Shown here piece after piece: positions 1 through 4,013 of a DNA stretch of 7,593 nt. The notes under the pieces were generated by a model. That model did no database searches, was not told the DNA's origin, and worked only from the letters and a program-made list of their open reading frames with translations. Positions within the stretch are counted from its first letter, which is position 1. Each line of letters opens with the position of its first letter. The position numbers and the translations under genes are program-made. The stretch comes from Acidimicrobiia bacterium (GTDB taxonomy: Bacteria; Actinomycetota; Acidimicrobiia; Spongiisociales; UBA5794), in contig JABDMN010000378.1 of assembly GCA_013001485.1 (NCBI GenBank), positions 1 to 7,593 of the forward strand. Direction: 5' to 3'.

Positions 1-148
1 GTTCGCTGGCGCGGCTGACGACAACGCTCCGCGGGCCTCGGTGATCGGTCAGGTCGACGTCACGGCCTCGACCGGCATCTCGGTGCTTCAGGACTTCTTC
101 GTGGGTCCGACAGCAGCCGCTTATGACTTCAGCGAGCCCTGCTCGTAA
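1..148 (+). CDS. C-terminal fragment of an unidentified protein (5' end outside window)
   Basis: Reading from base 2 gives 48 codons with no stop until TAA at 146-148; the other forward frame from base 1 stops after five codons. The peptide is small-residue rich and looks partly beta-stranded (VIGQVDVTAST, ISVLQDFFVG), and it ends in EPCS. I do not recognise a family and propose no function. The strong terminator 20 bp downstream supports this being the real 3' end of a transcribed gene on this strand. The fragment is too short to judge localisation or domains. The C-terminal cysteine could be structural, but one residue proves nothing. Confidence 0.6.
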   Translation, partial: FAGAADDNAPRASVIGQVDVTASTGISVLQDFFVGPTAAAYDFSEPCS

Positions 149-168
149 GCAACAATTGACATCGAATG

Positions 169-199
169 AGAGGGGGCGGCTTCGGCCGCCCCCTTTCCC
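169..199 (+). terminator. Rho-independent terminator with cUUCGg tetraloop
   Basis: A perfect 9-bp GC stem, GGGGGCGGC (172-180) with GCCGCCCCC (185-193), closes the loop TTCG (181-184). The A171-T194 pair and weaker outer pairs can lengthen it to 11-12 bp. A pyrimidine tract, TTTCCCTTT, follows. The C(UUCG)G loop is a classic extra-stable tetraloop. It lies 20 bp after the stop of the first gene, so it most likely ends that transcript and insulates the sortase gene. The tail is C-interrupted, as is common in high-GC genomes. Confidence 0.88.
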
Positions 200-281
200 T
201 TTGCCCGGCCGGCAGTCGGCAGCTCATAGCTGGCCGCCTGTACAGTCAAGTTCACCCTCTGGAAGTGCCGATAGAGACCAT

Positions 282-839
282 ATGAAGCGCTCGCTGGCCG
301 TCTTCGGTTCGTTGTTGCTGCTCGCCGCGTTGCTTGGCGTGGCGCCGGCAACCGGTGCCGACACGCTCGACCCGGCTGCCTACGCCCCAGCGGCTGGGCG
401 CCAACCTGCCGGCGACCCCCTCCAGACCCTGGGTTTCAAGACGAGCCACATCCAGATTCCCGCCATCGGTCTCGACACACCGATCCTGGCGGGCGTCGAT
501 ATGTCGGTTATCAACCAGGGAGTCGCCCACTGGGTGGGAACTGCGCGTCCGGGGGGAGAGGGCAACATGGTGCTCGCCGGTCACCGCACCACCTACGGAG
601 CTCCGTTCGGCGACCTCGACGACCTCAAGCCTGGGGACGTCGTGTACGTCACCGACGGGAGCGGGATACCTGTCCTGTACAAGGTCACTACCACCGCAAT
701 CGTCGAACCGGAAGACGTGTGGATCACGTACGACTCGGGTAGCCCGATCTTGACGATGTTCGCCTGTCACCCCAAGGGGTCTGCCCGATACCGGATCGTG
801 GTCATCGCCGAGAGGGCAGCGTCGGCGCCTTTGCTGTGA
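282..839 (+). CDS. Exported class E-like sortase (cysteine transpeptidase)
   Basis: This is a 185-aa sortase. Such enzymes cleave an LPXTG- or LAXTG-type signal on secreted proteins and join them to the cell wall or to pilin subunits. Residues 1-26 form a signal peptide or signal anchor (MKR, a Leu/Ala-rich core, then APATGA). The fold runs from about residue 55, with the catalytic His101 in LAGHRTT, the catalytic Cys162 in TMFACHPKGS, and Arg171 in RYRIVV as the likely third residue (Arg169 is the alternative). The CHPKGSARxR segment is typical of actinobacterial class E enzymes. The Thr just before Cys in the usual TLxTC motif is Ala161. There is no C-terminal membrane helix. I chose ATG 282 because it immediately precedes the signal peptide. 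An in-frame ATG at 123 would add 53 residues encoded by the upstream gene end and the terminator hairpin. No clear Shine-Dalgarno is visible; GGAAG at 261-265 is rather far away. No sorting-signal substrate is seen in this window. Confidence 0.92.
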   Translation: MKRSLAVFGSLLLLAALLGVAPATGADTLDPAAYAPAAGRQPAGDPLQTLGFKTSHIQIPAIGLDTPILAGVDMSVINQGVAHWVGTARPGGEGNMVLAGHRTTYGAPFGDLDDLKPGDVVYVTDGSGIPVLYKVTTTAIVEPEDVWITYDSGSPILTMFACHPKGSARYRIVVIAERAASAPLL

Positions 840-867
840 GCATGACGAATTAGTCACCGCTCGCCTC

Positions 868-873
868 TACCAT
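868..873 (+). promoter_or_regulatory. Putative -10 element (TACCAT) for the PDZ-Lon protease gene
   Basis: TACCAT matches the actinobacterial TANNNT -10 pattern and ends 10 nt before ATG 884. That would give a leaderless or nearly leaderless transcript. No Shine-Dalgarno precedes the ATG and no good -35 is present at normal spacing, so the call rests on the -10 box, its position, and similar boxes before two other genes in this window. Confidence 0.4.
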
Positions 874-883
874 CGCCCACCTG

Positions 884-1984
884 ATGGACCGCGCTGGCAT
901 CGACCTTCCACCCACGGACTCCGAGGGGCTCTCGCAGCCCCCGCCGATCGTCCGTATCAAGTACCCGAAGTGGCCCTTCGTGCTGGCCGCCTTGATGCTC
1001 GTGCTTGGTCTTGGGGTCGTGCTCGCTCGCAACGTCGAGGTGGGCTACTACGCACTCCAACCGGGTCCGGTCAACGATGTCGACGACTTCGTGGAGGTCG
1101 CTGCCGGCGATGGCAATGAAGACGGTGACTTGTTCTTTCTCACCGTCTCGCTGCGTGAAACCAACCTCCTCGAGGCGATCATCGGCTGGTTCGATCCGAC
1201 GACCGATCTGCAGGAGCGGGAGACCATCCGTCCGGTCGGGGTGACACAGGAGCAGCTCCGGCGTCAAAACCTCGACATGATGGAGGGCTCGAAGGCCAAT
1301 GCCACCAAGGTCGCGCTCGAATATCTGGGGTACGAGGTGGAGTTCGACGCTCGGGGCGCCGAGGTGATCGCCGTCCTCGAAGGCTCTGGCGCTGAAGGCG
1401 TGCTCACTGAGGGCGACATCATCATCGACGCCGCCGAGTCGACCATCAGCACATCGGCAGACCTCATCGGTGTTGTTGGCGACCGAGCGATCGGTGACTC
1501 ACTCAACCTCACAGTCCTGCGACCTGGCGAGGGAGGCACCGACGAGGAGGTGGATCTCACGGTGGTCCTCGGCCCCAACCCTGACGACGAGGAGCGACCG
1601 CTGATCGGCATCCTCGTTGGCAATGCGGGGACGTTCGTGTTCCCCGTCGATGTCGAGATCGATTCCCGAAACATCGGAGGCCCGTCGGCCGGGCTCATGT
1701 TCACGCTGCAGATCATCGATGAACTGACGCCCGAGGAGCTGACGAGCGGCTATCGCATCGCCGGTACGGGGAGCATCGATTCTGAAGGCAACGTCGGCGC
1801 CATCGGCGGTGTCCGGCAGAAGGTCTTCGGCGCGATCGAGCAGGGCGTAGACCATGTGCTCGTCCCGAGCGCCAATTACGAAGACGCCGTCGACGCTGCA
1901 GGGGACGACGTCGGAGTGGTGAGCGTGGACACGCTTCAGGATGCCTTGGACTTCCTCGAGTCGCTGGTTCCCGTCACGTCCTGA
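884..1984 (+). CDS. Membrane-anchored PDZ / Lon-type serine protease (YlbL family)
   Basis: This 366-aa protein belongs to the YlbL/PDZ-Lon family, whose members cut membrane-associated or extracytoplasmic substrates. Residues 1-29 are a short cytoplasmic leader and 30-48 form one membrane segment, leaving the rest outside. The segment after it (YYALQPGPVNDV) is a family hallmark. A PDZ domain covers about 154-230, including the GVLTEGDII turn. The Lon (S16) proteolytic domain covers about 245-360, with the nucleophile Ser268 in GGPSAGLMF and the general base Lys313 in GGVRQKVFGA. Both dyad residues are present, so it should be active. Length is normal for the family. ATG 884 is the best start because it leaves the usual short leader, 44 bp after the sortase stop. 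In Bacillus, YlbL helps remove the division inhibitor YneA. In mycobacteria the homologue (Rv3194c) sits beside a UPF0182 gene, as it nearly does here. Confidence 0.95.
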   Translation: MDRAGIDLPPTDSEGLSQPPPIVRIKYPKWPFVLAALMLVLGLGVVLARNVEVGYYALQPGPVNDVDDFVEVAAGDGNEDGDLFFLTVSLRETNLLEAIIGWFDPTTDLQERETIRPVGVTQEQLRRQNLDMMEGSKANATKVALEYLGYEVEFDARGAEVIAVLEGSGAEGVLTEGDIIIDAAESTISTSADLIGVVGDRAIGDSLNLTVLRPGEGGTDEEVDLTVVLGPNPDDEERPLIGILVGNAGTFVFPVDVEIDSRNIGGPSAGLMFTLQIIDELTPEELTSGYRIAGTGSIDSEGNVGAIGGVRQKVFGAIEQGVDHVLVPSANYEDAVDAAGDDVGVVSVDTLQDALDFLESLVPVTS

Positions 1985-2028
1985 CGCCTCACGGCTCGGC
2001 GCGCCTGCGAAGTCGCGAAAGTCGACGG

Positions 2029-2034
2029 TATCGT
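2029..2034 (+). promoter_or_regulatory. Putative -10 element (TATCGT) for the DivIVA-like gene
   Basis: TATCGT fits TANNNT and ends 9 nt before ATG 2044, again without a Shine-Dalgarno. No convincing -35 is visible 16-18 bp upstream. A short direct repeat, CGAAGTCG then CGAAAGTCG, lies at about 2008-2024 just upstream; its meaning is unknown. Confidence 0.4.
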
Positions 2035-2043
2035 GCGGTCCAC

Positions 2044-3975
2044 ATGAGTGAGTCCAACCCCGAGTTTCGGGTTGTTCGCCGCGGCTACGACAAGTCCGCC
2101 GTCGACGCCCACATTGCAGAGCTTCAGCGCGTCGTCGCCGAGCTCGAGGACGAGCGTGGCCAAGTCCGTCGCCAGCTCGAGGAACTGGAGATCACGCCGG
2201 CATCAGACATCAAAGCCGAGATCGACGCCGTTCAGGGTGAGGTCGGGCGCATTCTGCAGACCTCGCGGGAGGCTGCGGAGGCAATGCGAGCCCGCGCCGC
2301 TGACGACGCCGCACGGTGGAGGTCCGAGGCCGATACCGATGCCCGACTCAATCGGGCGACGGCTCAGACCGACGCCGAGCAGGCCCGAAGTGAAGCTTGG
2401 GAAACCGGTACCGCAATGCTGGCCGGAACCATTGAGGAGTCCTCGAAGTTGATCGAGAGCGCTCGGCAGGATTCCCTCTTCATCCGCGCCGAGGCAGAAC
2501 GCGAGGCGCTCCATCTCACCTCCGATGCCAGGCGGGAAGCTGAGGAGCTCCTGCGCGGAGGGCGCAATGAAGCCGAGCGCGTGATCACTGACGCCCGCGA
2601 GGAGTCGCAGCGCATCCTCGCCGAGGCGCGCAAGTCTGCCGAGGCTGCCCATGAGCGTGCCCGCGCTCTCGAGGAGCGTCGTACCAAGCTCCTCGAGGAG
2701 ATCGAGTCGACTCGCTCGACGATGAGCCAGCTGGAGCGGGAGCTCGATGCGCGCCGTGAATCGCTGCAGTACGCAGGCGTCGACGACTTGCCTGACATCA
2801 GCCGCACCGAGTCCGAACCGACCGGGACCGAGCAGTGGGGCGAAGAAGGCGGTGCGGTCCGCATCGTGACGACCACCGCATTCACCGAGCCTCAGCTGGT
2901 GGATGCCGACGAGCTTGCCGACGAAGTGCGACGCCTGCGTGACGAGGGCCCCGGAGAGGCCCCAGCCGCACTGGAGCCGGCAGCTGCTGAAAGCGACACA
3001 GTCGAGGCCGAGCTTGAGAAGCCTGAGCCGGCGCCCGTCGCGGACGTCGCCGACGACGAGCCCGCCGAGGTCCGGCCAGCCGAGACCGAGGATCCTGAGG
3101 AGACAGCCGACCCAGAACCCGAGGTTTCGCTCCCTGAGTCCGAGCCAGAGCCGGAGTCACCTGAGCTGCAAGCCCTCTTTGCGAGTCTGAGGGAAGCTCC
3201 CGAGCCGGAGCCCCAACCCAAGCCGGCCGAGAAGTCGGCAGATCCCGTCGCTGAGGCGGAGGCCGCCGAAGTTGCCGGATCCCCTGTCGCTGTGGCCGTG
3301 GCCTCAACAGGGACTGCAGCGCACCTGGAGGCCGACCCATTCGACGTGCGCGACCGGCTGTTGCTGCCGATAGAGAACCGGACGTTGCGGTCGGTGAAGC
3401 GTCAACTCCTCGATCTGCAGAACCGGGTACTCGAGGATCTGCGAATCGCGGGCGTCGGAGACTGGGATCCTGAGCCCGCCATGTTCACTGCGGCCTTTTC
3501 CGACGACATCGCCGGGCTCGTGCGCGAGGCTGTCGTCGCCGGAGTGACAGGCGCAGCGGAAATCACGGGGACCATGACGCCTCAGCCACCTGCACCTGCA
3601 ACTTCTGACGCCGTATCGGACTTCGTCGACGGCTTGTTGCGCGGACTGCGCAACGCCCACGGTGATGCTGCTACCCCGGGTGCCGGGACTCGCAAGGTGT
3701 CCTCTGCCGTTTCGAAAGTCTTCCGGGCCTGGAGAACGGACGAAGCCGAGCGTCGCCTGCGTGCGGCGGCTCGGGGCGCTTATCACCGTGGCGTCGTTGC
3801 CGGTCTCGGATCGCTCGGGGTCTCAAAGGTGGTGGCTGTCGAGTCGGGCACTCCGTGCGACGAATGCCCCGCTCGCGACGGCCTCGCGTGGGCCGTTGGC
3901 GACGCCCCACCTCCCGGCACCGTGATGCCTCCAGCGCTCGCCTCCTGCGCGTGCACCGTGGTCCCGGCCAGCTGA
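2044..3975 (+). CDS. DivIVA-like coiled-coil protein with phage MuF/gp7-like C-terminal domain
   Basis: This 643-aa protein has no signal peptide or membrane segment, so it is probably cytoplasmic and membrane-associated through its N-terminus. Residues 7-35 (FRVVRRGYDKSAVDAHIAEL) match the DivIVA/Wag31 N-terminal motif, which binds curved membrane at poles and septa. Residues 20-50 and about 62-240 are coiled coil, the latter beginning with about 14 unbroken eleven-residue repeats. Residues about 250-430 are an acidic, Pro/Glu/Ala-rich, presumably disordered linker. Residues about 431-643 are helical and end in C605-x2-C608, a DG pair at 612-613, PP, then C635-x-C637 and VVP. That ending resembles the Phage_Mu_F / SPP1 gp7 minor head protein domain. 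The linkage is in one open frame with no sign of frameshift. The MuF assignment is a motif-level inference; a small zinc-binding domain is the main alternative. ATG 2044 is chosen because the DivIVA motif begins at residue 8. The gene lies 59 bp after the PDZ-Lon gene and 38 bp before the UPF0182 gene. Confidence 0.87.
   Translation: MSESNPEFRVVRRGYDKSAVDAHIAELQRVVAELEDERGQVRRQLEELEITPASDIKAEIDAVQGEVGRILQTSREAAEAMRARAADDAARWRSEADTDARLNRATAQTDAEQARSEAWETGTAMLAGTIEESSKLIESARQDSLFIRAEAEREALHLTSDARREAEELLRGGRNEAERVITDAREESQRILAEARKSAEAAHERARALEERRTKLLEEIESTRSTMSQLERELDARRESLQYAGVDDLPDISRTESEPTGTEQWGEEGGAVRIVTTTAFTEPQLVDADELADEVRRLRDEGPGEAPAALEPAAAESDTVEAELEKPEPAPVADVADDEPAEVRPAETEDPEETADPEPEVSLPESEPEPESPELQALFASLREAPEPEPQPKPAEKSADPVAEAEAAEVAGSPVAVAVASTGTAAHLEADPFDVRDRLLLPIENRTLRSVKRQLLDLQNRVLEDLRIAGVGDWDPEPAMFTAAFSDDIAGLVREAVVAGVTGAAEITGTMTPQPPAPATSDAVSDFVDGLLRGLRNAHGDAATPGAGTRKVSSAVSKVFRAWRTDEAERRLRAAARGAYHRGVVAGLGSLGVSKVVAVESGTPCDECPARDGLAWAVGDAPPPGTVMPPALASCACTVVPAS
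2227..2688 (+). repeat. Protein-level array of 14 hendecad (11-residue) repeats in the DivIVA-like protein
   Basis: Residues 62-215 divide into 14 consecutive 11-residue units without insertions, for example SARQDSLFIRA, EAEREALHLTS, DARREAEELLR and DAREESQRILA. Unit position 2 is Ala in 10 of 14 and Val, Ser, Thr or Gly in the others. Position 6 is Ala in 8 of 14 and Gly or Ser in four more. Position 9 is mostly a large hydrophobic residue. Such spacing gives a nearly straight or slightly right-handed coiled coil. Actinobacterial polar filament proteins such as Scy and FilP also contain hendecad-based repeats. Confidence 0.8.
2941..3273 (+). other. Acidic Pro/Glu/Ala-rich linker region of the DivIVA-like protein
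   Basis: Residues about 300-410 are dominated by Glu, Pro, Ala and Asp, with runs such as PEPEPESPE and APEPEPQPKP. They should be disordered and strongly negative, apart from a short possible helix (ELQALFASLRE, residues 374-384). The region separates the coiled coil from the C-terminal domain like a flexible tether. It is composition-driven, so homology searches should mask it. Confidence 0.75.
3676..3972 (+). other. MuF/gp7-like four-cysteine C-terminal domain of the DivIVA-like protein
   Basis: Residues 545-643 run from a basic helix (VFRAWRTDEAERRLRAAARG, residues 559-578) into GVVAGLGSLGVSKVVAVESG. They then give CDECPARDG, PPPGTVMPP, CACTVVP. In MuF/SPP1 gp7 domains a helix beginning with an R-T-E-like motif precedes a strand, a C-x2-C-x3-DG turn, a PP/HP segment and CRC-x-V-x-P at the end. 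The order and spacing here agree. The four cysteines (605, 608, 635, 637) could bind a metal. The preceding residues 431-510 are helical and may belong to the same domain. Confidence 0.5.
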
Positions 3976-4001
3976 CCGCCGGTTTGACCCCGCAACGGGC
4001 A

Positions 4002-4007
4002 TAGACT
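4002..4007 (+). promoter_or_regulatory. Putative -10 element (TAGACT) for the UPF0182 gene
   Basis: TAGACT matches TANNNT and ends 6 nt before GTG 4014, the spacing expected if transcription begins on that G and the mRNA is leaderless. A TTGACC at 3984-3989 lies only 12 bp upstream, too close for a standard -35. No Shine-Dalgarno precedes the start. This box is the best argument for GTG 4014 over ATG 4020. Confidence 0.5.
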
Positions 4008-4013
4008 CGCACA

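Noticed and set aside
156..161. TTGACA, a perfect -35 hexamer
   Set aside because: The expected -10 position falls inside the terminator stem-loop and shows no TANNNT, so it is unlikely to drive the sortase gene.
220..232. Small inverted repeat CAGCT-CAT-AGCTG upstream of the sortase gene
   Set aside because: Five base pairs with a 3-nt loop is expected by chance in such sequence, and nothing supports an operator role.
241..246. TACAGT as a -10 box for the sortase gene
   Set aside because: It fits TANNNT, but there is no -35 at suitable spacing and it sits 35 nt from the ATG. It is possible but too weak to list as a feature.
123..281. In-frame extension of the sortase gene to ATG 123 (53 more residues)
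   Set aside because: It would run through the end of the upstream gene and the terminator hairpin, and would bury the clear signal peptide that starts at 282.
843..856. Inverted repeat TGAC-GAATTA-GTCA between the sortase and PDZ-Lon genes
   Set aside because: Only 4-bp arms. It is too short to call an operator without conservation data.
252..857. Long minus-strand reading frame opposite the sortase gene
   Set aside because: A shadow of high-GC codon bias. It shows no recognisable domain, while the plus strand encodes a clear sortase.
2882..3340. Minus-strand and alternative-frame readings across the Pro/Glu linker
   Set aside because: They are Arg/Pro- or Ser/Gly-rich low-complexity products mirroring the GAG/CCG codons of the linker. 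No domain or start signal supports them.
2044..3975. Prophage remnant or inserted mobile element as an explanation of the MuF-like domain
   Set aside because: There are no terminase, portal, capsid, integrase or repeat ends nearby, and the reading frame and composition are continuous with the neighbouring genes.
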